NCBI GenBank assembly: GCA_035578175.1
Contig: JAQMRL010000001.1
Coordinates: 435,946,045-436,010,044 of the forward strand
Direction: 5' to 3'
Source: Catonia carolina
Lineage: Eukaryota; Arthropoda; Insecta; Hemiptera; Achilidae
DNA length: 64,000 nucleotides
Each line of letters begins with the position of its first letter. Within the stretch, counting starts at the first letter, position 1. This document shows, piece by piece, positions 43,751-55,278 of the stretch. Under the pieces are notes generated by a model. That model was not told the origin of the DNA and did no database searches. It saw only the letters and a program-made list of their open reading frames with translations. A program made the translations under genes and the position numbers.

Positions 43751-43921
43751 GCCTCTGGAGCGTAGGGACTAGTGTGCTAGCTTAGAAAGCGAAAGGTCCC
43801 GGCTTCTATTCCTGGTAATGGTCTGAAAATTTTAATACGTTAAAACCCAACGTTACAGTACCAAAACCCACACTAGTCGCACACTAATGATCAAGCTGTT
43901 GATGCGACTTTAAATAAACTA
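43751..43921 (+). mobile_element. SINE-1 copy (tRNA-headed)
   Basis: Head GCCTCTGGAGCGTAGGGACT, degenerate B box GGCTTCTATTCCTGG, body TCTGAAAATTTTAATACGTT, and tail GCTGTTGATGCGACTTTAAA plus TAAAC. The tail matches SINE-2 and LINE-RH. Confidence 0.8.
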
Positions 43922-46115
43922 AGAAAACATATGATAAGAAATACGTTACAAAAATTTTAAAGAATGATAACCTAATATATATGAAAAAGATGTTGACTAG
44001 AAAAGTGTCTATGAAAAACTAGTTTTTCTTAGTTTACCAACAACAAAACGGCTTTGATGTCATAGTTAAAACAAAAATTAACACCTAAAATAAAGGCCTG
44101 AGTTTCATGTCTCTCTGAAATATTCAAAACAAAATTGAGTCCTTAATTAAAATTAAGAAGAGTAGGAACTGCAATCTTAGCCCATGTTAATGTTTGACCC
44201 GTTTTCTCAGTTATCTATGGCTAGAAAATTTTCAAATTTTAACCAGTTATTCATTGATATGTTCCTGACAGATAGACAGAGTCATTTTAAAATATAGGGT
44301 ACAGATTATTAATTTTTTATAAAATTTTCCGTGAATGCCTACTCCAAAACCTGAAATTTTATAGAAAATATTTATATATTTTTTTTAATAAATTAAAATA
44401 ACGTCAAATGCTCCCGTCTGTTGATGTAAATACATGTAAGGAATGTGTCATTAAAATTTAGAGGAGAAAGCTTTATTAGTTCTTAAGAAAAAGGTCTTTT
44501 GTACGAAAAACACAGTTTTAGGGAAATGGTGATTCAGAATTTTATAAACGCATTTCTATAAAACGTACTCAGTACATTTCTGCTTCATACGAGCAGGAAT
44601 GCACTACGTAATTTATGCAACATAAATTGCATATCCTAAACCTTACAAACAAAAGTGCCTTCTAGATTGAAAGAAAAATACTAAAAAAATTCATAAAAAT
44701 TAGTGACAAAATTACTAAAAATCATGTACAAAATATGACTCGTTTCCGAAAACAGGAACATTTTCACATATGTGTTTTTATAAAAACAAAAAAAAATTTT
44801 TAGTTGTAAAACCGTGATTTTGGTACCATTGGAAAGCGCTAATTTCAGACTGTATAACACATTAAAACCTGAAAATCGATATTTTTTCATTTTTTCGAGT
44901 CCGACTCCCCTTAAAGGAAATATAGAAATAAAAGGAAACGGATTCGTAGGCAACGTTTGCACCAAAAGCAATATTTAAACAAAGGTTCTGAGTATAATTT
45001 CTCTTTTAAGTTTTTAAACAGTTTTGAGCAAAGTTAACTCCAACAATAAAATTGATGACGACAAAAATTAATAAGAAGATAAAATTATTGATACGTATCG
45101 TTATATAAACTTGACACAATTAATGAAAAGATAAGTTACATTTATATAAAAAAGAATAATATTAATTTCCTCGTAAGAAAATGTTGATAAAACATCTCTA
45201 AGAAAATAGAAGAGTCGTATCTCCGGTGATATAATAAAAAGCAAAAAGTTTTCTTGGAAAGGATATTGAACGGGTAAAATGAGAATTTTCTGCGTTGGTT
45301 AGCTGTTATAGAAGTGATGCAGTTTAGGGGAGAGTTTGTAATCGACTGGAGAAGGAAGTAAAATGGTTTAATGATAACTGGAAATTGTAGAAATGGAAGA
45401 ATCAAGTAACGTAACGCATTATCTTTGAGGTAAAAAGAAGATTTATTAGCATCAACAAACTGATATTACTTCTACTTTTTTCTTCTCATCCACTGATTCT
45501 AATAAAAGAATATCGAACCGTTCTTCTTTCTGAAACGGAAAATGAGCAAAACCTAAAAATTCTTAATGAACAGAAATAATTATATCTTATATACGTTTCC
45601 GTAAGATATTTTTTTATAATCCTCAATTTACAATTGCTAGCCTACGCAAAAAATTTTATTCACTTTTAATGTACGGCTTATTTAATGAATGAAATTTATA
45701 TGACTGATTTATTTCAGTGAATAAAATGAGTCATAAATTTTCAGTAAAATAATTTAATAATGGAATAGTCCTTTTACTTAAATTATCTTTAGTCCTACTG
45801 TAGTCATAAAATGTATTTTTATGAGTTTGGTAAATAATCACTTTTTGAAAATAGTTAGTTAGTTAAATAGTTAGTTGTTCTAACTTTTAAAATTTTGCAT
45901 ATTTCTACTCATAAATATATATTCTGAAGTATCAACAAAATTTTGATACCACATTAAAAGTAAAACTAAAAACTTTATTTTTATTACATTTTATTGTAAT
46001 TTTTATCATTTTCAAATATTTTTGACAATGAAGCGATGATACAAATACAGTGAAATCCGTTTAATATGGTCACGGTTAATACGACTTACTTAATACTAAA
46101 ATGTTAACTAATATC
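43922..46115. other. Long AT-rich spacer, nothing recognised
   Basis: About 2.2 kb. The minus-strand frames at 44681-44971 and 45142-45405 show no motif. A purine-rich stretch near 45190-45420 could be a decayed LINE, but I could not establish this. Confidence 0.4.
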
Positions 46116-46149
46116 TAGGTTGGAAGTAACAGCTGTTACTCCCAACCTA
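46116..46149. repeat. 34-bp near-perfect palindrome
   Basis: TAGGTTGG-AAGTAACAG mirrored by CTGTTACT-CCCAACCTA, with one mismatched pair and an E-box CAGCTG at the centre. Confidence 0.85.
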
Positions 46150-46389
46150 ATATTTTATGCAGTTAAGAATGTGCGTTTTATGTGCGTCTGTTTTGATTCT
46201 AAATAAAGCAAAATTTCAATATCTAGCCTATTATTCATTTTTTTCCTTAGTAATTCACATGAATCTTTTCAGAATTAAATTTTCTACAAATTTATATAAG
46301 AAAAAATACACCTTTATTTACCATTTGTGGAAGTAATCTTACTTTAAACACAAAAATGTGTTATTTCTTTGCACCAATTCTTGTGTTTT

Positions 46390-46683
46390 ATGTAAGATAT
46401 CTCTGAAAGAATTGCATTTAAAGCTCTGGAACCAATTTTATTTAATTTTTCAGATTAAAATACATAAGAAACAATTGTATTTTTATCTTTGTAACTACCT
46501 TTAACATTTTTATACGGCCTTACTTCACCGAGGGTACGGAGTTCTAGGTGAAATTTTTCGCTAGCCGTAACTCGCTAACTAAGCGTTTTCAGGCATATGT
46601 TTGTATGAACTTTTTTTCTTATTTTTAGCTATAGAATGAGATTCCAAGAGATTGCCGTGTAGTTTTGAATTACCCTGTATATA
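46390..46683. mobile_element. Diverged MITE-M relative
   Basis: CGCTAGCCGTAACTCGCTAA and GTTTGTATGAACTTTTTTTC match 4695-4760. It ends ATTACCCTGTATA, so a CAGGGT-like terminus with TA. The left end is not recognisable. Confidence 0.55.
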
Positions 46684-46889
46684 TGTTATTTATTCTTATT
46701 TAATGACATTAAAAATGTTTCAAAGACACAAAGGTTTTACTTTTGTAAATCATTAAAAATGTTTGGGAGTTTGGAATACGTTATGGGCTCTTAGACGAAG
46801 GGCATTTTATTATTTTTTTGACACTTTTAATTTAAAATGCAGTAGGCCTATCTGTTTTTAAATTAATAAAAAAATATATAAATGTGAAG

Positions 46890-47684
46890 TTAATGTTGCA
46901 AAAGTTGATTTACTTGAAGGAGCGTGCAGTCATCACCACAGTCCTACGGTTGGCCAAGAAGATCTCTTGGCCAGAGATGCTTCAAACGTCTGCTCTGAGC
47001 ACCCGGTATCGCCCTAGTGTACAAGTTTCGTATGAGAGGGTTGTCATGTAATTTAAATTTGTCATGCATCGTCTTGTATAGTTGTTTCGCGACATCAATT
47101 ACGTATGGGATTTGTAAGTCTTTGTGCAACATTGAGTTTGTGATGTAAAAGGGGCATTGCGTTATCGTTCGTAGAATGTTGTTCTGAATCGCTTGTATAC
47201 GTTTCTTGTGTGAAGGTTTAGCAGATCCCAAAGTTGAACTCCATATATCCAGATTGGTCTTAAGAAATTAAAAAAAAAACATTTAAAAAATTTAATTAAA
47301 AAAAACTGTCTTGTGGATTGTGTGACATGTTTAATTTAGAACGTCTATCGAGTAAGCGTTTCAGTTGATAGAAGCGTGTTTTGGGTTTGTGGCGTGTGTA
47401 ACATGTGAGTTCCATGTAAGTTTTCTGTCCAAGTGTAAGCCTAAATAGCGTGCTTGAGTAGTGTGAGGCAGCGGAATATTATTAATGCAAATGGTTAGGC
47501 AGTTTTTTCGTTTAAGAGTAAACGCCATTTGTAGCGATTTGTTTTCATTAATTTTAATTTTCCAAAGTTTAAGCCATGAAATTTTCTTCTGGTCAAAAAT
47601 TAAATTTTCTTGTACGTTCCTAATGCTTTTAATGAAAGTTTTCTTGTTTAGCATAGCTAAAATATTCTTTAATCGGGTCGACAA
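46890..47684 (-). pseudogene. Jockey-b reverse transcriptase fragment
   Basis: Minus-strand frames hold LWKIKINENKSLQMAFTLKR and RYLGLHLDRKLTWNSHV (47361-47684), then KRIQAIQNNILRTITQCPFY and LYTRAIPGAQSRRLKHLW (46944-47231). They match the Jockey post-palm order. A disrupted A/T-rich stretch at 47260-47340 separates the frames. It supplies the reference for the deletion in 42731-43262. Confidence 0.8.
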
Positions 47685-48274
47685 AATTAGAAAAAATATT
47701 TGGTTGAATTAACATTAAAAAGTCTTATTTCTTGAAGATAACAAAGTTTAAATAAGTAACCTTACTTTTATAATCTAAATGAAATTATGAAGGAAACATT
47801 TCTGAAGATGAAATTAATTAGGTAACATAATACTTCATGACAGCCTGATTCCAAGAATCGTTAAAATTCCGTTCTCTTTTTAATTTTCTAATTAATAAAT
47901 ATTTTAAATTTAATTTAAAAATAATTTAACAAGTTGTAAGTAAATGAAGTTTGGTAAATAAGAGGAAAATATGTCTAGTTAATATACTGGGAAAATGTGA
48001 AAGTTTCGTGTGATATATATAGAGCATGCGTTGGAGAGTTTATAACATTGGTATTTGTAAAGTTCGTGTAACAAATACATAGTTTACAACAACTCAACAA
48101 TGTTATTTGAACTTTAAATAGTTACTAGAAATCATTAATATGACACTCTAGTTGAAAGTATGTCTTCATACTTCGTTAATTGTTATTAACAATAACATAA
48201 AAACTTACGCACGAAATTCCATTAACATATTATGAAACTACTGAAAATAGTAAAAATGTTTTAATTTAGTTAAA
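47685..48274. other. AT-rich spacer, nothing recognised
   Basis: No supported feature. Confidence 0.4.
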
Positions 48275-49485
48275 ACAACTGCACAGAGTGACCGATTACC
48301 CCTACACCATAGCTTCGTCTATAGAACAAAAGATGTATCTGTCCGCAGGTTTCCTGGATGTTGCTCAAGCTTTTGACAGAGTTCGGCATACAGGTCTCTT
48401 AACTTACAACTTACAAACTAAACGAAAATAAAATAACTTACAAACTAAAAGAAATACTATCATTAACTTACTACCTTATCATAAATTCGTTCCTGTGTGA
48501 CAGATTCTTTAGAATTCGTTCAGGATCGTCCTACTCAAATTTCTTTCCTGTCTTAGCTGGCTTGCCTCAGGGATCAATTTTAGCCCCACTTCTCTATTCT
48601 GTATATACTTCAGACCTACCGACCCTACCCCAGACCCTCACTGCTACCTACGCTGACGACACAGCGATATCAGCCCGAGACCAAAACTCTATACACGCTT
48701 CACTAACACTCCAACATCATCTCAATCTCTTACACGAATGGTGTGAAACATGGAAAAAAAAACTTAATACGACAAAATCCCTTCACGTAACTTTCACACT
48801 CCGTTATGGTAATTGCCCACCAGTATACATAGACAATGAACCTCTCACAAAAACAGATACGGTCAAGTATCTCGGTCTGACTTTTGATAAACGACTAATA
48901 AGGAGCTCACATATCAAACGGAAACGTTTATTACTGAATTCCCGACTTAAACTTTTATATTCCCTACTTCAAAAACAATCAAAATTACCAATGGCACAAA
49001 AATTACAAAAATATTGCTCTCTTTTGAAACCTATATGAAACTACGGGTCCCAAATTTACGGTTCAACTAAACCCTCTACCTTGCAACGAACTCAAGCATT
49101 TCAGTCAAAAACATTACGCCTTATACCAAATGCACCTCTTTACGTTAGCAACAAAACCTTACATACAGATTTGAAAACACCACTTGTAAAAAATTCCATC
49201 AAATACCTATACAAACACTTTCACGACAAGTCACAGGAACACGAGAACCCACTGGTGCGTTCACTTTCCACCTTCCATTTACCTGATAATCCCGCTAGAC
49301 GCCTTAAAAGACGCTGGAGTAGAGACCTGCTAATTTCATATACAAATTTAATTCCTGGGGAGGCACCAATGGGGGCCCTACCTCTCTCATGCCTATCATG
49401 TCATTCGCATTATTATCATAATCATCACATTTGATTGTTTTAAAATTTTACAGTTGTAAATAAAGAATTAAAGAGAAAAAAAATT
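48275..49485 (+). pseudogene. Jockey-c LINE fragment, long but broken
   Basis: Opens LHRVTDYPYTIASSIEQKMY and carries motif A FLDVAQAFDRVRHTGLL (about 48345-48400). A local direct duplication of CTTACAAACTAAA breaks the frame at 48400-48450. Motif B GLPQGSILAPLLYS and the catalytic TATYADDTAI follow (48562-48670), then YLGLTFDKRL. A TGA at 49036-49038 replaces the Trp of the RPIWNYG motif, and the frame continues to RRLKRRWSRDLLIS. A UTR and A-rich tail end near 49485. Longest LINE copy here, but dead by nonsense and frameshift. Confidence 0.85.
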
Positions 49486-49691
49486 AGTTGAGACAATTTT
49501 CAAATAGCTTTACTTTTATGATTCTACTGGAAAATAATGATCCCATAGAACTTGTTCTTTGTATTTCATGATTTCATTTGTTTTGTGGTTTCATCATTAC
49601 GAATTATGTATAGAAAATGATGTAATTTAACATCTAAACCTAGACTCTTATAATGTTCATGTTATCTCCATTCTTTAATATTCATACCCTC

Positions 49692-49835
49692 TTTTTTTGG
49701 CTTTAATTTTTATTACGGTACTGTACATTGTGCTGCGCAACTTCCGTATATGATATTTAAATGGCGGTAGGGAATTTCCCTTTAAGGAGAAGAGGTACCC
49801 AGTGGTACATTTTCCGTTTAAAACTTCGGGTATTG
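49692..49835 (-). mobile_element. Jockey-a 3' UTR fragment
   Basis: CGGTACTGTACATTGTGCTG and GAGAAGAGGTACCCAGTGGT match 39990-40085 and 12315-12420. A T-run at 49692-49698 is the poly-A. No coding sequence remains. Confidence 0.75.
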
Positions 49836-49844
49836 GGGATAATT

Positions 49845-51430
49845 TCGGAATCTGGGAATAATAATTAATAAACAAACTTCCTTTTAAATTTATAACAATT
49901 ATTTATTAACTCAATTTAGTGGTTCTATAACATGCTGGTTGTGTCTACCTTTTTACATTCTGGTAAAATTGGAGAAAGTCATGGACAATCAAAGACAACG
50001 AATAATAAAATCTTTGTATGGTTCTCGAGATATTTTAACTCATCCGTACAATGAAAGTATATCAGCCTCCGATTTACGTTGATTATCCTTGAAGATGTAG
50101 ACGAAAAATACTCATAAAAATACCGTATTGTATTTTGTTGGATTTATTGTCAAGTTCGTGTTATTACCTTCATCACCAGAGCCTAAATATATTTCACCCA
50201 TTTCATTTTCCTTTCTTTTTATGTGAAATTTTGAAGAGGAAATTGTATTGATGATATAGAGAGGAATGAAAAGGAAGAATTTGACAGTGGTGTTGCTTGA
50301 AGAAGAAGAAGAAGAAAAAGAAGAATAAGAATAACTGCGAGAAGATGATGATTGGCAGAGGAGGTGTGCAGTCGAGGATCGGACCATTGAAGCATGTTCT
50401 GATTTGATATCGGCTTTCTTGCCTCACCCTTTACAATCTAACGCAATCAAACCATTCTAAGACCTCATTCACTCGCTCTTTCTATTGACTTGTGTCTTCT
50501 ATCCTTTTTTTAACAACAGAAAAGTAAGACCTTGTGAAAAAATATAAGGTGGTATTTTTACTTGTATTGTTTGTAATACAGTAATATTAACTTTGTCACG
50601 CTATTTTCTTCTCCATACTCTTATCAAATTTTTTTTTAAGTTCTAAGTATACCACTGTAAAAAAAATAGTAAAACATTTTTGAACCATTTACTGTTCATT
50701 GCTCAGGTATAAATCATTGTCAATAATTCCGCAATACCAATTAAAACCATTTTTAACACAAGAAAGCTTGTTTAGAAAATGAAATCTGGAGTGTTAATTG
50801 TTTCAGGATTTATAATTACATCGTCCTTGATAGTTGACATAATTGCTGAACAAAATATATGTTTTGGCCATTAAAAGTCAGCAACAATTTGTTAAGCATT
50901 CAACGGCTTAATTTTTTTTATTCAATCTTTTTTAAAGCTCAGACCATCTAATTTTCTACAAAACGAACTTAAGTACCTCAAGAAAAGTGGGTACGTATTT
51001 ATAAAATAATAATAAAACTTTTTAATTAATTTTTAACATAGGTTTATTAAATTAACTTCAAAAGATTATTACTGGCCAAACAATGCTTTATAATATTGAA
51101 TATCGGTAGTCAAAAAGATCAAAATACGTTAAAAAGTTCAAAGTAATCACAAATCTTTCTTCCGGTAATATTGGTTGTTTGTGCAAGTTGCACCAGTGTT
51201 TTCGAAAACGAGTTCTACTTTAGACAATATAAAACTAAACGTTTCTAGAGTCATTTTCATGCATTTAAAAAAACCTGTCTCTATTTTTTTTTAATTGCGG
51301 AAAAAGATGATTATACCGAACAGTTTTCTGTTTTTATTAATGCCACTAACGGTATCGTCTTTAAATGATAATAATTTCGTGTAAACGTTTTCCATTAGAA
51401 ATGATTCATCACTGCTGCTACTGGAACTCA
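49845..51430. other. AT-rich spacer with repeat-T fragment and GAA tract
   Basis: 49845-49915 matches repeat-T (ATAAACAAACTTCCTTTTAA). A short GAA tract lies at about 50298-50325. The minus-strand frames at 50112-50427 come from that tract. Nothing else recognised. Confidence 0.4.
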
Positions 51431-51620
51431 TGTTGAATAGTGCCTACAACTGAATGAAGGTTAAGCGTGTAGTTAGATGCTCCCACTAGGCGCGTTCGCC
51501 ACCGTGAATCAGTACCTGCGACCAGCGACCTGGACCAGTGTTCACTGTGCGCTTACCCAAAGTGTGTTTTAAGCACTAATTTTATTTTATTTATCGTTCT
51601 TGTGTATTGTGAAACTGTGT
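51431..51620. other. GC-richer unique island 3
   Basis: Unique sequence (AGGCGCGTTCGCCACCGTGA) about 2 kb upstream of the exon candidate. It could hold a promoter or untranslated exon; no coding frame identified. Confidence 0.35.
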
Positions 51621-52189
51621 CAATGGACTAAAGTTTGAATTACTTTATTTGTCGTTTTGTTTTTTTTTTGTTCATTGTTCTATAAAAAATGTGGTCGTTG
51701 TACACGTTTATTTATAGTTCCAAATGAAGAATTAAAATTGTAAAAGAAAAATTTCCAAAATAATTTCTTATCAGGACTTTCCTATTCATCCAATCGTTCA
51801 AGAATAATGAAACGTTTATCACAGAAGGAAGTTTATATTTAATAACTTACGCTTGATACAATTTATACTACTTTTAAAATTGTGTATGTGTTAAGTTCAG
51901 AGAGTGCTACGGAAAATGATGTGAAAATTTTGTATAAAATTAACAATTTAATATTACATTGCTTTTAATAAAGTTAAATTTCTTGATCTTTGCCTGATGG
52001 TGTTAAGTTTGTTCAGGAAATATTAAGTAAGAATATTCGACGAGCTTTTCTATCCATTTAATATTCCGGAAATGCTTCACTACTGCGTCGGTTAAGTGCT
52101 TGTTTATACTGGAATAAATTGATGCAACAAATTCTTCTTTAATAAATTATCTCTAACTAATTAAGTTTGTGTAAAATGAATAGATGTCG
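51621..52189. other. AT-rich spacer, nothing recognised
   Basis: No supported feature. Confidence 0.4.
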
Positions 52190-52500
52190 TAGAGCAAAGC
52201 AGTATGGCTGGAAGATGCGGCGCTTTAATTATGTGTCTTGCGGCAGGGAATAGTGTTGTTGAAGGGGGTAGGCTACGTGGGGGTTGTTACGTATCTTTGG
52301 GGTGGTAGTTGTATCTTAGTGAGGGATAGAAAAGGGTAAGCAGAGGAGAGGTTCTTTCCCTAATCCTAGCTGACAAGTTCCTCCTGGCTTCCCTCCCATT
52401 CAGCATTCCTATAAGTCCCTGTCTGCACACAAAGGACCTAGGATTGACTCCCTTAAGCCAAAAGGGTATCATATAATCCTAAAATTGCGTTCTTCGTGTC
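52190..52500. other. GC-richer unique island 4
   Basis: Includes a strong polypyrimidine acceptor-like sequence ending TCCCTCCCATTCAG near 52403, followed by a plus-strand open frame of about 50 codons (HSYKSLSAHKGPRIDSLKPK). A minus-strand frame (52287-52472) is open too. Neither is recognisable. It may be host exon sequence, but evidence is weak. Confidence 0.3.
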
Positions 52501-53564
52501 TTGTAACCGCTATATCTATAGACCTACCACATGTTTATGCTAATCCTACTTGCTAGCTATTTTAATTTGTTCTTCCAACTATATTCTGCAGATGGTTTTC
52601 AATCTTTACAAAAATGATATTGATGCTTTATGAATGAGGAAGAGACGTTACTCTACTGAGTGAGAAACTTTATTTACCTGAGATGACTTTATGTACTGAT
52701 TAGTTCTGAATTCATTACAAAGATCTAAAAAATGAATATCATTATTATTTTGTGGTCTAGAAACAAAATATCTTGTATCAAATCTTTAATTGTGTTGCGG
52801 TTTCTTAAGAAAACCATTTATAATTGTTACCAACAACAAATTAAGTCTTGGAATTAATATTTTACACAATATTATCTTTATACTCTGTTACTATAAATTT
52901 TTCTGAAACAATACTTATTGCGTTGCTTATAATAAATAATTTAATTCTTTATAATTAAAAAAAACTTTGTTGCTAAAATGGTTGTGTGAATCGTAATTTG
53001 GTATTTAATGTTTTTTTTTATCTAAATAAGAAGCATAATACAACAGAACAGATCTTGATAATCTTTTTGTTAAAGTTCTGCATCTATTATGATATCTAGT
53101 ATAATTTGTAAAGTAATAAAATATTATCAACAGAAAGTTTTTATGAATTCAGCAAGGTTATCTGTTCTTATTAAACTGAAAGATTAACAATTATAATGAT
53201 ATGCTTATTTTCGTACTTATAATTTCATTTGTTGATAAAAATATATTTTTGTTTTATTAAGGAAATGTTCGAGTATATTTGAACAGCTGGATGTACCCCA
53301 CAATTTAAATGCAAAGTTTGAATGTTTTCCAATTGACCTTTATAATTTACATTCTGTCAGCTCAAGTTGTTTCTTAATTGTTATTAAATGATGTTTCCAT
53401 GTAAAGCGACGACTCGATACAGTCTTAAGTAATTTACTTTGTTTCTAGTCGTAGCATAATATTATAAAAGTTATCGGTGAGTAGCTACTTTAAAATTAAT
53501 TAAAAAAAAACAAAATAGTGATCAAATTTAATCTTAATAATTGTTTGTGTTTATCCTGTTGCAG
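52501..53564. other. AT-rich spacer, possibly intronic
   Basis: No frames or repeats seen. It lies directly upstream of a polypyrimidine tract and AG at 53564. Confidence 0.35.
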
Positions 53565-53594
53565 GTAAGAACAAAGGAAGAAACATCTGTGCGT
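53565..53594 (+). CDS. Candidate 30-base microexon
   Basis: Preceded by a good acceptor (TGTTTATCCTGTTGCAG, ending 53564) and followed by a consensus donor GTAAGT at 53595-53600. It encodes VRTKEETSVR in the only frame that joins in phase to the next candidate exon. Upstream exons were not identified, so this would be an internal exon of a longer gene. A coincidence of splice-like motifs cannot be excluded. Confidence 0.35.
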
Positions 53595-53845
53595 GTAAGT
53601 CATTTTTTATATATTCGATAAACTATACTTAAAGCCAATTAAGGAAAACATGGAAGTAAAAATTTAAATAACTATACTATTGTCAAAATCAATTACCAAT
53701 ATAATTTCTGGAAAAGTGACAGTACGCTGGTAACTTTAAATAGTATTATATGATTTAAAGTTATACCGGAGAGCTTCTATTTTATTTTTATTATTTACGT
53801 TATATTATATTTCCCTTTGTACTTAAATTTATTTTCTCTATTTAG

Positions 53846-53965
53846 GAAATTTGCAATCTGTTAGAAACAGTCAGTGAATGTGATAACACAAAATTTGGAA
53901 AAAATAACATGATAAATAAACGTGAGTGGAGACACAGTCCGATGACAGAACTCCGACGTGAATAG
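53846..53965 (+). CDS. Candidate terminal coding exon of an unknown host gene
   Basis: Follows a strong polypyrimidine acceptor (TATTTTCTCTATTTAG ending 53845). Phase-0 frame begins EICNLLETVSECDNTKFGKN and ends MTELRRE before the TAG at 53963-53965. The 251-bp interval from the microexon donor is a plausible insect intron. AATAAA occurs at 54023-54028 and 54040-54045. I recognise no domain. The Gly-Lys and Lys-Arg pairs might suggest a processed peptide, but that is speculation. Confidence 0.35.
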   Translation, partial: EICNLLETVSECDNTKFGKNNMINKREWRHSPMTELRRE

Positions 53966-54022
53966 ATAGATAAGTGTAGCATTAAGTGCAGCATTTAGAA
54001 CACTGTAATGTACTTAAATATA

Positions 54023-54045
54023 AATAAAAATTATTATTTAATAAA
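54023..54045 (+). terminator. Candidate polyadenylation signals
   Basis: Two AATAAA hexamers 60-80 bases after the TAG of the candidate terminal exon. In AT-rich DNA such hexamers are common, so support is modest. Confidence 0.3.
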
Positions 54046-54061
54046 ATATCACAATACACAT

Positions 54062-54157
54062 TTATCTTCTTCTTTTAGTGCTGATCTTCCACCGAATATT
54101 GGCAATCGTTCTGGCATTGATAAGTCTGTTCGCTGCTGCTTTGAAGAATTTTATAGT
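54062..54157 (-). pseudogene. LINE 3' coding end with AAG-type tail
   Basis: The minus strand reads KFFKAAANRLINARTIANIR, matching the (L)FRAAANR..ANIR terminus of insect LINE polymerases, then an AAAAGAAGAAGA tail (plus strand TCTTCTTCTTTT near 54063). Very short, 5' truncated. Confidence 0.55.
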
Positions 54158-54158
54158 T

Positions 54159-54364
54159 AATACGATGTTCCGATCTTGAGATATTCTGTTCACACACACA
54201 CGCACGCGCGCGCGCGCACACACACACACACACCAATCGCTAAAAACATGTTTTTTGGGTTCAGGGGGTCTGAAAACGTGTAGATCCGGTGAAAACTCGA
54301 TTTCGAAAAATCAACATAAAAACAATACTTTCCTTTTTATATATTCATATAAGTAAGAGAAAGT
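54159..54364 (-). mobile_element. Repeat-Q fragment with AC/GC microsatellite
   Basis: Reverse copy of the family 5' part: GATCTTGAGATATTCTGTTC, (AC)n with a GC-rich core (54190-54233), CCAATCGCTAAAAACATG, and AAGAGAAAGT at its outer edge. Confidence 0.75.
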
Positions 54365-55277
54365 AAAAAAATGAATAGAAAAATTGAATTATTATTATTG
54401 TTGTAAAATTTTTACATGTAATTTTAATATTTTAACATTTTTAATTGATTTGTTTTTATAGGTGTTCTAGTATAACAGATTTCCTTTTAGTGATAATTTT
54501 AAGAGTTTTATGTAAAAAAGATTTGAACGGAGAAGTTCAAACTATTTTTAAATAGTGATAATAATTTTTGTCGCTGATAATTTTGAAATCAGGAACGAAT
54601 TCCTTACATATTTCGACTAAAATAATGAACGACACGTTCGTTATGAATTCCTACAGCTCTTAGGAATCCACTTACTTACAATTTAATTTAATTTATGAAT
54701 TGCACTAATTCTATTTACCGAGAAGATTAGCAAAGGAATAGTAGGCATACAATACGCTGAAAGGTAGCTACATTAACTTAGAACTACTTTTCTTTTTATT
54801 GTACTCTTTGTTAGAAGATGTGTTACTTTGTCTTTCCAGTGTTTTCTCTTCGGTTTATTTTGCGAATCGACTTGTAATTCAACAAAAAACTCCTTTTCCT
54901 ATTGTTGTACTTTTAGATCTTTGTAGAAGTTGATTGAAAAGTAGAAAGATCTTGCTTGTTTTCTACCATTCATTCTTATTTCTGCATTACAAATTTCATT
55001 CTCTTTACTTGTATTATTTGGTATTTTCTATTACTCTCCGAATATTTTTGCTTACCTTGATATTGTGATATTGTTTTACACTTTATATTTTATTAACAGA
55101 TTAATATTTACTTCTGGAGTTACTTTTCTCCTCAATATAAGGTTTTGTTTTAATAAATTGTTGTAATTATCTTTAAAAATATTGATTTATTTTAATAATG
55201 CTGAAAAATTGTAATTTACATAATGTAAATAAAAATGTCTAAGTTAACGGTGATCGTAATATATTTTTCGGTGTAAG
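54365..55277. other. AT-rich spacer, nothing recognised
   Basis: No supported feature. Confidence 0.4.
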
Positions 55278-55278
55278 A

